From NCBI GenBank assembly GCA_001600055.1, contig BCIV01000002.1, positions 1,058,287-1,122,286 of the forward strand: 64,000 nt of DNA, given 5' to 3'. Positions 12,414-23,900 of the stretch are shown here, in pieces. The position numbers and the translations under genes are program-made. Numbering within the stretch: the stretch's first letter is position 1; each line of letters starts with the position of its first letter. The notes beneath the pieces are model-generated. The model was not told where the DNA came from. It searched no databases and saw only the letters and a list, made by a program, of their open reading frames with translations. Origin of the DNA: Filobasidium wieringae (Eukaryota > Basidiomycota > Tremellomycetes > Filobasidiales > Filobasidiaceae).

Positions 12414-14457
12414 CTAGTAGATCATCGATGCCATGTCGGCACTGTAAGGAGTAACGGAATTATAGTAAGCGATCGGTATATCGAGGGAAACCGCTTTGGT
12501 ACTGTGTACGAACCGGAGTCTCGAGTAGTCCAACAATCCCTCGGTCTGTCCAACGGCAGCAAGCGCAAAGTCTTTGTCCCACAAGTAGGTCTTGGCACAT
12601 CGCTGGATGTCCTCGACGGTGATAGCATCGATCGAACGAGCGATCTCCTGAGGGGTGAATCGCTTTCCGGTGGTAACCATCTGACGACCAATCTGAGAAA
12701 AGAAGGCATACGATTAAGCAACAATCCTACAAAAGATATCTTCCGATTGTATACTCACGTCCTCTGCAACGGCGGTAGTTCCGTCCAAACCCAACAACAA
12801 ACTAGCCTTCAACTGGGACTTGGCACGCTCAACCTCGACCTGAGTGGGAGCCATGGACATACGGGTCCACTCTCGGAGGGTGAAGTGGGTCAAGTCATCG
12901 ACAACGGTGAAGCTGGGAAATGCGAAGAGGCTTATAAGACCACTGCTATAACTTTCGCTTTCAATCGGTAATGACTTACTTCTCGGTGACCATGTAGATT
13001 CCCCATAGACCGGTATCCGAGTAGGACGTCGAGAAGGACATGAAGCTGTTGGCCAAGTTGTTGCTCGAGATGATGTGAGACAACTTGGAGCTCATCAAAG
13101 GACTGGCTCCCAAACTCCTGTCCCAGTTACCCATGATACTGCTCATGACCATCATTGGGAAGTAGTCGGGGGATTTCCAACCAACACCCTCAACAGCAAT
13201 GGCAAAGTTCAAGGTAGGGTGGGTGTCATCTCGGATCCTGACCTCGGCACCGGAGAACTGAGTCTTGGGGTGAGCGGATTGCCCCAAAGAGGTAGGTTGA
13301 GAAGATTGAGGGAGGGAAGCAAAGTGCTCAGTGGCAAGCTTGCAGAGCTCTTCGTGGTTGACGGCACCAGCACCAACAAGGACCATTCGGTCGGCGGTGT
13401 AGTTAGTGTTGATGTAGCTCTGGAGATCACCCTGGGAGATGGAGTTGATGTGGTCCTTGGGTCCAAGGATGGTCTGACCCAATGGCTGACCGGCAAAAGC
13501 AACAGCGTGCAAGTGATCGAAAACGACCTCCTCCATCTGTTTGTCGACCTCCTCCTGCTCCCTAAGGATAACATCCCTCTCCCTCTCAATAGCATCCTTC
13601 TCAAGCTTGGAGTTTTGCAGAATGTCGGAGATGATGCCAACAGCCTTGGGCACATCCTGCTGGAAAGCCTTGGCGTAGTAGACGGTCTGCTCACGAGAAG
13701 TGTAGGCGTTCAAGTGAGCACCGATGTTCTCGACCTCGAGCTCGAGGGCTCGCTGGGTTCGGTTTTGGGTTCCCTTGAAGGCCATGTGCTATTTGGGAAC
13801 CGAAAAACCATATATCAGTTCATCTGATGCAATGGTACAGATTTTGTCCATGATAGTGCCAAATCCAGCGGTTCCGGTGAAAGTCCGAGAAGGATAGGAA
13901 CATAACAACGACCGAGAGTGTCTTTTGCATATCGCAGAGTCCCCATTATTTAGGAAGCAACCAGGCAACTCGGATTCAGATGTAGGTGCGAAGAAACCTA
14001 TCCAAGCGTATTCGGTTCCATCCATCATTAAGTAGCACCGTATTCGCTCTCCCTTGTCTCTTTTCCACGTAACTCTCCGATAGGCGCACACGTAAAGCGA
14101 AATCTAACCCAGTCCAAAGCTGACACTCACCTCCAAGAAGTGTGCGCTTCCGCTAGCCTGCTGACCATCAACTCGGCTTCCAGCATCGACCCAAACACCA
14201 ACGGTAGCAGTCTGGGCGTGAGGCTGAGATTCGGTAGCAACGGTCAATCCGTTAGAAAGAGTGGAGATGTTGGTAATAGGATCGGAGTACTTGGCGTGAG
14301 TTGCAAGAGATCGGAGGGGTTGCTGGTTTCGATAAATGGATGGAAGATCAGTGAGTAAACCCCGGTACCTCCCAGCAAGGCTTGCAGCTATGTTTGGAGA
14401 ACAACTTACCTGCCTGAGAACAGACTTTCCCTGCTTCAACGCCAATCTAGACAACAT
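12414..14457 (-). CDS. MAS1: Mitochondrial processing peptidase, beta subunit (M16 metallopeptidase)
   Basis: About 475 aa. The first exon encodes a basic, Ser/Arg-rich mitochondrial presequence (MLSRLALKQGKSVLRQ). The M16 zinc site HxxEH is present as HFLE/HMAFKGT, with the distal Glu region ERERDVILREQEEVDKQ about 75 residues later. GQPLGQTILGPKDHI, NYTADRMVLVGAGAV and the second M16 lobe follow. The beta subunit is catalytic in removing presequences in the matrix. The intron between E and H of the zinc motif spans 13789-14130 (342 nt), long for this genome. An upstream 87-nt intron (14323-14409) is free of stops and divisible by three, so a naive translation runs through it. Confidence 0.95.
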
Positions 14458-15497
14458 CTTCTTCGTTCTGCTTGATTATTTTTTGAATGAGAGTAAGAAA
14501 TGTGGAGGATCCCTATCACGCTATTTCAGAGGAGAAGGGGGGGAGGACGAGGAGAATCGGTTGAATGAAACAAGTCGAAGTGAGACGAGTTCGAGCTTGA
14601 TCGGGGCGTGTCCAATCGCTGGTTGGCCGTTTTCCCGCGAGACAATGAGAATCGAGACGCACCGCGGATGAGACAGATCCCCCTCGCAGGTTCGCGCTTG
14701 CTAAATGTCTGCGCTTCTGACCGTAGAATACCCGTTAGCTGTTTCATGTTCGCCACGGGCCATTTGTCATCTCGTTTCATACCGTATAGCTGCACTAAGC
14801 ATATAGTAAGATCAACGAGCTTGTGCCGGAGCAAGGAAAGATTCAGGCTCCTTGTCGAAGAGCATATCTGACGCCACACATACATAACGAAATATCACGC
14901 TGAATGCAGGTATTCGCAGCTGCAACTTTTACGCCTCTTCTCAGCGTCGGAGGCTCTCGTGATTCCGTTAGTACCAGCTACAACGTTTTGATGGGTATAC
15001 TTTCAGAACAATGAATCTTATGAGATATTTGCAGAAGCTGTAGAAGAGCGGTACACCCACCCATCCAGGTTGTCTATCTGGAAACATCACTGTGTGCTCT
15101 GCGAGTTCTCGAAGCCTATTTCCCGTGCATATGACGGCTGACCTGCCAACTAAGCCAGAAAGTACTAGGTTCATATAGATGTCTGACGAACCATGACCAG
15201 AATTGAGCACCATCGATGCTATGGCAGGTCTCGCACATCTATCCCGAACCAGCTAGCTGTGGCAAGCATGTTTAGCCAGGCGACGCGAATCGACGGATAT
15301 CACTTCGTGCCTGAGTCATGAGTCTAGACCATACGCGTCGCTGATTATCCACGCCACACCGGAGCATCACAGCTTCCACGTATCAGCCAGCTTAGAAATC
15401 ATCGATTTCAACCTTTGACATCTATCTCCCTTTGTCAACAGAATCGATCTCATCCATATCCCTCTGCACGGTCTTTTTTTCGAGAATCAAAGCAAAT
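14458..15497. other. Divergent intergenic region between MPP-beta and PDI genes
   Basis: About 1 kb holding the promoters of two divergent genes. Short open frames on either strand (for example minus 14526-14885) lack family features and overlap the expected MPP-beta leader. No TATA box stands out near either start. CCACG-type elements occur near 15345 and 15375, but I cannot tie them to an unfolded-protein-response element. Confidence 0.5.
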
Positions 15498-17515
15498 ATG
15501 AGGATCTCCACTCTTCTCCCAGTATTACTCTCCACCTTGGCCTCTGCCGCTCCCGGCTCCGATGTTGTAGATTTGACCGCAAGCAGCTTTGAGAGCGAGG
15601 TCATGGGAGAGAAGCTCGCTTTGGTCGAGTTCTTTGCCCCTTGGGTAAGATTTTAGCTTGATCTTATCAAGTCTTGTTCTGACATTCAACTTGCTCTCGT
15701 CTATCAATCTATAGTGTGGACATTGTAAAAAGTGAGCTGCGTTATATTCCGGATGGATCTCTACCAAGCTAACAGACTCGATGTGCAGTTTGGCACCCCA
15801 GTACGAAGTTGCCGCTACTGCTTTGAAGGAGAACCCTACCGCTGAGAGCGTAGGAGGAAGCATCAAGCTTGCCAAAGTCGACTGCACCGAGCAGCAAGAC
15901 TTGTGTCAGCAGTTTGGAATTGGTGGTTATCCGTACGTTCGATGTGAAAACTTGAAAGCTTCCCAACAGATGGCTAAATACTATATTTTCTGTAGTACTC
16001 TAAAGGTGTTCCGAAATGGAGTCGCTTCGGACTACAGCGGTCCCCGAAAGTCTGATGGAATCATCAGCTACATGTTGAAGTAAGTCATTTGTCACGTTGA
16101 CCATCGTCAACTGGCTCCTAAGGACTAAATCTGGTTATTTATCAGACAAGCACTTCCCGCTGTCTCTAACGTTGAGGCTACCAACTACGAGACTTTTAAG
16201 AACATGGAGAACGTGTAGGTTTACGAGGAACTATATGTTCCGCATTCTTCTACTAAAGCTCGATATCGTGATTTTGTTATCCAGCGTACTTATCGCACAC
16301 TACCCATCTGGATCTGCCCCTAAGGCATTCCACTCTCTCGCCGATCAGCTCCGGGACACTCACCTCTTCGGACACTCTACCGACCAGACTCTTGCTCCTG
16401 CCTCTCTCCCCTCCCACGGAATCGTCCTCTACAAGAAGTTCGATGAGGGTATGGTCATATTCAACGGAGATGCCGAGGACGAGGATGCTTTGGTTGCTTT
16501 CGTCGCCGAAAACTCCTTGCCTTTGATCGACGAAGTTTCCCCCGAAAACTACGCTACTTACGCCGAATCTGGTCTTCCCCTCCTTTACGTCTTCATCAAG
16601 CCCGACTTCAAGCAGCGTGAAGAGTTGGTAGAATCCTTGAAGCCTTTGGCCAAGGAATTGAAGAACAAGGTCAACGTTGTCTGGATCGATGCCGACAAGT
16701 TCGCCGAGCACGGAAAGTCTCTTTCCGTTGATATCGATAACACCCCTGCGGTCGTCATTCAGGACATGGCTACCCGATCCCAGAAGTTTGTTATGCCTTC
16801 CAAGGTCGACGCCGCCTCTGTCAAGTCCTTCGTCAACGATTTCACTGCTGGGAAGTTGACCCCTACCATCAAGAGCGCTCCTGTTCCCGCTAGCCAGGAT
16901 GAGCCCGTTTATACTCTTGTCTCATCCGAGTTTGACAAGGTCGTTTACGACGATGAGAAGGATGTGTTTGTTGAGTTCTATGCACCTTGGTGTGGACACT
17001 GTCGTATGTGGCCAAGAAGAACTCTCACGTCGGAACGATAATTGACATTGTCCTCTGTTCCTTCACAGAGCGATTGGCCCCCATCTGGGATACCTTGGCC
17101 GAGCACTTCGAGGAGTTTGCTGATACTCTGACTATGTGAGTGAAGTCAGATCGTATGGCACGTCGAATTGCACAGCTGATGCCTGTTTACTCTATCAGTG
17201 CCAAGATGGATGCCACTGAGAACGATATCCCTCCCAGCGCTCCTTTCGAGATTGCCGGTTAGTTCTTGTTTACAAGCAAGCGATCTTTTGACTCCTACCT
17301 GACTTCATCCGCTTTGATCAGGCTTCCCTACCCTAAAGTTCAAGCCTGCCGGAACCAAGGAGTTCCTTGACTACACTGGCGACCGATCGCTGGAATCTTT
17401 GATCGATTTCGTAAAGACCAGCTCGAACAACCCACTCGACATTGCCAACAGCGCCGATGAGGCTGAAGCTGATTTGGATGACGAGGAGGAGTCGTTTGGA
17501 CACGATGAGCTGTAG
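15498..17515 (+). CDS. PDI1: Protein disulfide isomerase (ER, a-b-b'-a' with HDEL)
   Basis: ATG at 15498 opens a signal peptide (MRISTLLPVLLSTLASA). The N-terminal thioredoxin domain has FFAPW/CGHC, and the cis-proline appears as GGYP/TLKVF. The b and b' domains follow, then the second domain with FVEFYAPWCGHC, GFPTLKFKPAG and an acidic tail ending in HDEL (stop 17513-17515). About 510 aa, the normal length. The enzyme forms and shuffles disulfides in the ER lumen. The active-site Cys pair of the first domain is encoded by a 17-nt exon (15715-15731), and the second CGHC is followed immediately by an intron. Other junctions (YMLK/QALP, MENV/VLIAHYP, GHC/QRLAP) keep phase. Confidence 0.97.
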
Positions 17516-17716
17516 ATGCGAATTCTTGATCGAAGATGATGCGCTTTGAAACAGGATATATATGATGTTTGCCCCACAATAATGCCAATGACGAATTCAT
17601 CGATTTGACACGTCACGCTTCTGTCCTCCTTGCGCTTATTCACGTGAAATAAGCCGCTTTTCGCGTTCCGCCCAAACTTTGCTCATCACGAAAAACCTTT
17701 CCTTGTCTCAAAAAAC

Positions 17717-17723
17717 TATATAA
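17717..17723 (+). promoter_or_regulatory. TATA box of the mS45 gene
   Basis: TATATAA lies 52-58 bp upstream of the ATG at 17775, in a stretch with A-rich flanks. The position fits a core promoter with a very short leader. Confidence 0.5.
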
Positions 17724-17774
17724 CCACGACAACAAGCGACCTCTTGGTCATCCTTCTCACGGACCGTCGAGAAA

Positions 17775-19711
17775 ATGTATTTCAAACCGTCTTCCGCTTC
17801 CACTTCCTCTCTCCTTCAGTGTCTGTCTAGACCGGGTCCGTCTCGTCTTGCAGCGCGCACCCGACCTTGCCCGTCATGCCTACGATCTGCATCTACCAGC
17901 ACGGACAGCGAGCCCATCTCGCCAGGTAGTCCTGAAGCTGAAGATGCGCTCCTTAGCGCTACTCCATCTTCATCATCTCAATCAGCAAAAACTCTAGCTG
18001 ACGGCCTTTCACAAGGTTTTGGAGGATTGTCCAATCGCGGCAACGATCGTGGAAACAAGATCAAGCCCGATGCCCCCGGTTATGAGAACTGGCTGAAATC
18101 GGTCGGTACATTGTATCGGGAACCACCTTCGAATGGACCCAACTGGTTGGGCAAAGACATTGTGAGTTCATTATCGCGTTGCTGACTAAGATGTGTACTG
18201 ATACGACAATGGTGTCTTTAGCCTTACCCTACCAACCCTTCTTTCCAGCCTCCTCCCCCTCTTTCTGATGCTATGCGCGACCTCATCTACTCCGAAGTCT
18301 ATACGGGTGGTACTAGTAGCTCCGCTCTGCTATCCACTCTCGAGAACCTGTCATCGGAAGAGAAATACTCTACCTCTGAACACGACTTGAAAGTACGGAT
18401 CAACCGAGTCAGCGAAGAGTTCGGGCTCAGCAAGAAGCGGGTGGAAGCGGTATTGAAACTGAAGGAACATGAAAGAGGAATGAAGGAACGCGGTGAGGTG
18501 AGTCGAGATTGCATAATATTCTCCCCGATCTTCTTCCGTCAACCACATCCACACGAAGAGCCGCGATACTTGGTCACATCATCAATGATGAAACAAACTA
18601 TGACATAACCTTCGTTCTGAAGACATCATCTTAAATATGGTTACGAAAATTTTCTTCACTTTCTGAAACATGATACTCAATCAAGTTCGCTCTTCCTATC
18701 GACTTTTTGCAACGACAAACCCAATTACCGAGGTTGACTTATATTGCTCTTTCTCTTGTGCTTGCTCTCGCTTTGTCTTAATCGGGAAACGATCAGGTGA
18801 GCGTCATTTCCGTTTCCGTTTGTTTTCCCCTTTCCCCGTTTCTTAATGGCTCCCCCCTACGCTCTAAGCGAGAACTCCTGATGATCCAAAATCGATTAGT
18901 CTTGAAGACACTTCGCAGTAACACAATATGGTTAAAACATTTGTCAATGCATGGCTTTCTGATTTCTTGCTTCCGACCTCCCCTTGTGTGAAACGCATAA
19001 CGCTGATGAATCGATGCTAATTTTGTCTGGCATTTCGATTAGGTCTTACAAACTCCCTTCCTTGAAGCCATGGAGAAGTACCTTGCTGTTCGACCTATTC
19101 GACCGAAGAATATGGCTGCTGTCACTCGATCTTGGGCTTACGAATCGCAGGAGCGCAATAACCGAAAAGCTCACCCTTCCAGTCAGCTCGAGCTATCGGA
19201 GGAGGCTGCGCATGAAGCTTTCAGCGCTGGGACGAAACCCGGTGAAGACTCTAGCGCGTTTACCATCAGGGATACGATTGAGTCTGAACATGGAGTGGAG
19301 CGCGCTGTTTGGGAGTTCAGGGACAAGGACGTATCTGCTGAGAAATCAATCCCTGGTGGAGCCGAAGCTCTCGACGTTCCATACAACCGTGTTCACTCCG
19401 AGGCCGAACTTGCAAAGACGACGGCGAGCAGGACTAAGTCTCGTAAAGACACCCGACCGGCTCCTCAGATCGGCCAAGATCAGATCAAGTCGAAGCTGGT
19501 CGACCGCCTTGAAGTGCCAAAAGCCAAGAGCAAACCAGCTACGTTCAGGTTTGTCAACTCTTCCGGGTCTACGGTGGAGGGAGGCATGAGCCGGACTGGC
19601 GCTGGGAAGATGCAGGAAGATCATGGGTTGAGGAAGAAGAAGGTCGCCAGACAAGAGCGAATCAGGAAAGCTATAGAAGCGAGAGCAGCACGATTGAAGG
19701 GCAGCAAGTAA
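17775..19711 (+). CDS. Mitochondrial small ribosomal subunit protein mS45 (Bot1-type)
   Basis: The N-terminus is Ser/Arg-rich with several Cys, as in a mitochondrial presequence. The family core is GPNWLGKDI/PYPTNPSFQPPPP followed by LSDAMRDLIYSEV and the helical block FGLSKKRVEAVLKLKEHE. After a 545-nt intron (18498-19042) the protein resumes with VLQTPFLEAMEKYLAVRP and ends in a Lys/Arg-rich tail (RIRKAIEARAARLKGSK). This is the PF12298 pattern ('eukaryotic mitochondrial regulator', S. pombe Bot1, budding-yeast Mrps35), now named mS45, part of the mitoribosomal small subunit. About 420 aa. The assignment rests on my recall of the family motif and was not searched. Confidence 0.8.
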
Positions 19712-20195
19712 GCTGAGCCTTACCTTGTAACGACCCTCATGACAACATCAATACGAACATTGTAACCAATCCAATTGAAACTAAGATCCCTTGTGATCGA
19801 TGGCAACAGTCGCTTTCAGGTCCAAAGGCAGATTCTGCGTTAGACCAGGTCGAATAACCCGACACTATGATGCGATCAGCTCATTGATTTTATTCCCTTA
19901 TGGTTTGGCGATGTGCTGACATTGTTAATAGCTTTAGTAAGTAGTAGAATTAGTGGCCCATCAACACACTCTCGCTCTCGACAAGCATCCAGGGGAGGCA
20001 GTATCAGTATCCTTTCGGCTTCCGTTTGACGTAATACAAAACGCGGATGCGAAGTTCTCCGGTCATGCGCTCGGACCGAATAGCAGGTCAGGCATATGTT
20101 GGAGAGACATGCCATACCGTCTTTCAGCTTGGTCTGTATCGCTCTTGCCTTCTAAATCAACCAACTTTACTCGAATCAAACATCCCCACACAACC
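19712..20195. other. Intergenic region, mS45 to TMEM14 gene
   Basis: About 480 bp between two plus-strand genes. It must hold the mS45 3' end and the TMEM14 promoter. No coding or RNA signal recognised. Confidence 0.5.
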
Positions 20196-20771
20196 ATGGT
20201 AAGCTCACAAAGGCCTTGACTCTACATCCTGCCAATAGACTGATACAGCTATATCTTTTCCGTACAGTCTGCTCATCCAGCTAACACCGTCAGTAACCCA
20301 GGATATAGCTAGATCTGCCGAGATTGACTGACATCCGATCATTTGTACGGATACAGATGGGAGTACTCTGCTTTGTAGGAGGAGCTGCCGGATACGCTCG
20401 TACCCGTTCGATTCCATCAATGGTTGCGGGTCTGGCTTTGGGGTCAATGTTCATGCTGAGCGGCTTGAGAATCAAGGAGGGAATGAGTTATGGATATGAA
20501 GGAGCTGCGGGTAAGTACAGCATGTTTCACAAAACGATCAACATAGTTCATCGTGTTTGCTTCGATCGCCAGGTACTTCCGGTCTTCTCATTGGAGCCAT
20601 GTTGCCGTGAGTGTCCAAATTCTCATGGTCTGACTACTTGAACCGAATTCTGAGTCTATCATGTGTAGTCGAGCGATCAAGACACGTTCTCCTATTCCTA
20701 TCGCCCTAGCAGCAGCTGGAACCGCAAGTACTGCTTACTATGGAAAGGCCGTTCGTGATTTCAATCTTTGA
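20196..20771 (+). CDS. TMEM14-family small membrane protein (UPF0136)
   Basis: Five exons give about 105 aa. The first exon is only ATG (20196-20198); exon 2 (20268-20288) encodes SAHPANT; exon 3 from 20357 encodes MGVLCFVGGAAGYARTRSIP. The later part has GTSGLLIGAMLP, then RAIKTRSPIPIALAAAG and a final helix with AYYGK. HPxxTMGxLCxxGGxxGYxRTxSxPS and RAIKT are family hallmarks, and three to four short hydrophobic helices are visible. Human TMEM14C sits in the mitochondrial inner membrane and helps porphyrin transport; whether the fungal protein does the same is inference. It converges on the ULS1-like gene with a 146 bp gap. Confidence 0.9.
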
Positions 20772-20917
20772 GCGGGCAGAACTTGAAACAATTGTCGACA
20801 AGAAATGTAACGATGGACATAAATATAACGATGCTGGTCTCTGCATTTATCATACGTTCTCACAAGAAAAATGCAGTTACAACGCATAAGAGCACAGTCG
20901 GCACTCACGACGTATGC

Positions 20918-23900
20918 TCACTCTTCGTCTCGCTCGAACAGTCGCTTCAGGTCGTTCAGAGTCAATCTGCCTAATTTGCCGAGACCCCCTTCTCCAAACG
21001 CACCGTCCGCCAAAGCCTTCTTTCTCTCTTGGAGTTCCAGAATCCTTGCTTCAATCGTGTTCCTCACGCTCAATTCGATAACCTCGACCGGCTTGGTCTG
21101 ACCAATTCGCCATGCTCGATCAATGGACTGCGCTGTAGCAGCATATGTCCAGCCATGATCTATGAGCAAGACCTTATTCGCACACACCAGATTGAGTCCA
21201 ACTCCTCCGGCTTTCGTACTGATGATGAGAACTCTTGGTCCATTGGGCTTCTTGAACGCCTCAATCGTTTCATCTCGCTCATCCTTGGACATACCACCAG
21301 TGTATGTAGCGTTTGTGATTCCATTTTCTTCTAGATAATCACTCAGCCCATTGATGAATGCGACGAACTGCGAGAAGATGAGGATCTTGTCGTTCGGATC
21401 CGCAGCGCCCCAGCCGTTGATGAGCTCGAGGCTTGTACGCATTTTGGTGGAAGGTGGGATCTTTTCGTCAAAATCCATATTTTCCACCTTCAGATCCAGC
21501 TCCTCTTCAGGTTCAACCTGTTCTTCCGCAGGTTTGAAAGCTGCTGCGATGAAGACTTTGCTGGAATCGATAGGGTCACGACACATGGGACATAACTTTA
21601 ACAGATGATAGCGTATCAGTACCAAACAGCCCGTCTTCTGACATTACAAACTTACAACCGCATTGATGTTGGGAAATCCGGGCTTGATGATACCTTGGAT
21701 ACAGGTCATGCCTGCGGGAAGGTTAGGTCAGCGTTCGTGTGGACAACCAAGGTCTAGCCAGTAGTAGCTGATAGCGGTACTTACAAAACGAGTGATAGCA
21801 GGCTAATAAGAAGACGGAACATGTTCAGTCAAATATCTACGGCCTTTCCTACAATACGTACCAGTAACTCGTTCATCGTCACCGAACGGATCAAAACAGA
21901 CCGCGCATTCGATATCAACCTCATCAAGTTCCTCCGCTTCCTCTTCTTCAGTCTCCTTTTTGTCGGCAACTTCGAGTTGTAACTGCCTTTCTTCATATCT
22001 GTGCAAAGGATTCGACTAGTGTTCGAGAGAAACACGCAAAGTCACTTACCTGACGATCAACTTGTTCACTAACTCGTCTCCTCCAAATGCTCGAGCTCTG
22101 TCAATCTCCGCCTGTTTATCCCAATCTGGTGCTGCTACAGCATTCGCATCGAACACTAAATCGTCGTTCGAGATCAGAAGGTCATCGTGATGACCAGGCT
22201 CGCCCTTCTTTCGGACGATGAGAGAGACTGAATCGCAAATCTGTCGAAGCCTAGGTGGACGTATACCATCAATGAAGTTTCCACAGCGTCGTGTGCAACT
22301 ACTCACCGTAGAATCATCGTCAAGACATGAGCATAATTCTTCAACACGGTGTTTGCCTTTAGATACTTGTTGAATCGAGCTTTCGCTCTAGCCTCAATCG
22401 TGTTGTAGACGGCAAGCTCGTCATCATCAAAGGCTTCTACTCTCTTGACGATAGTCTTCTCGGGCAGGTTCAAGATCGGTTTTCCATCTATCTCTGTCTT
22501 GACGGTACGCCTCAGACATGCGTATTTCAGAACAGCCTGTACTCGTTGCGTCGCGATTTTCGGCCTTCTCTTCTCGAATTTTTTGATTTTTTTCCTGTGA
22601 TTAGGCACATCCGTCCGTTTAGCGACTTTTCTCTATAAGGGTAAGATCAAACTTGCCTGAAGTTGTCCCAAATGGACAAATCACTGATACCGAGAAAGTA
22701 AAACTGGCTGAAGAGATCCGTGAGGGTGTTTACCACAAGCGTACCTACACGAGTCGAAATCAGCGAATGGTTGAGCGCAAGCGTGAGACTACTTACCGCT
22801 CAACACCCATCTATAATGTGATTTCAATTTGAAGACCGCTTGTGCAGTCTTTGTTTTAGCGTTTCGCAATTGCATAGCCTCGTCGCATACAACTCTATAG
22901 GCCGAATATATCAATCAGCAAGCAGACTTGATGCAAGCCAGCGGGGGACTAGCGGAGAAGAAGAGCTTACCTGTACCATGGTATCTTGAGCAAGTCTCCC
23001 GTCTGCTTCGACCTCAGGTCTTCTCCGCTACTTGCCAACTCGTCGATAAACTCGTTGTCGGGGTTCGCTCTAGCCTTTCCCTTGCCCCGTTTGGTACCGA
23101 CCTTGCCGTCAGGGTCAGCCGATGCCACCTGCCCATAAGACGTGATGACTACGTCAAATTGCTTCAGTTGGTTGAGCGAGATCTTGTTGTCTTTCCCATG
23201 ATACACATGTATTCGCCACTTGGCCTTGACAAACTTTTTTATCTCTTCCTCCCATTGAGCTAGCAAAGCCACAGGAGCAATGACTAAGGTGGTTTTTCGT
23301 TTCGGATCGGTAGAAGGGTTCTCTGCCATAGTTGCGATGGTCTGTATTGTCTTGCCAAGACCCATTGAATCCGCAAGGATACCTCCTTTTCGGTTAGCAT
23401 GTCTTTCCATTGACAACATCCAGGCAACCCCTACAACTTGATGAGGCATGAGGGTGACTTTCATCGAAGGTAGCTTTTCGTCCATAGCAGAAAGACCTAA
23501 CTTTTCGGCAGCCTCGGCTACGTTCGGATTCTCTCCGAATTCCTTGAGCGAATCCTCGAAAAATCGTTGTAGCTGGTCTTCGCGTAGCTCTGGCTCCAAA
23601 GGACCAACAAACTCGTCGTCAGATGCCCTTGTCCATGGACGACCGATTCCCAGTTCCTTGTCAGATTGACGGCTGGGCCCTGCTTGCGGTATGTGCGGAA
23701 ACTGAGGCGGGGCAGCCAACCGGTCCGGCCAATATGGAGCGACTGGAGCGTTGACATAGCTATCGTGCGGTCGAGAAGCTCCGTGCCAAATACCGTGCAA
23801 GGCCGGAACAAGGGCGCATAGCTCCCTCGTGGGGTAAGTAACCCAAACCAAGTCAAAATCATTCTTGTCAATCGCGTTGACAGTCATTTCCGTGATTTCA

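Noticed and set aside
14526..14885. 119-aa minus frame upstream of the MPP-beta gene
   Set aside because: Lies in the leader/promoter region, overlaps competing frames and shows no domain or splice support.
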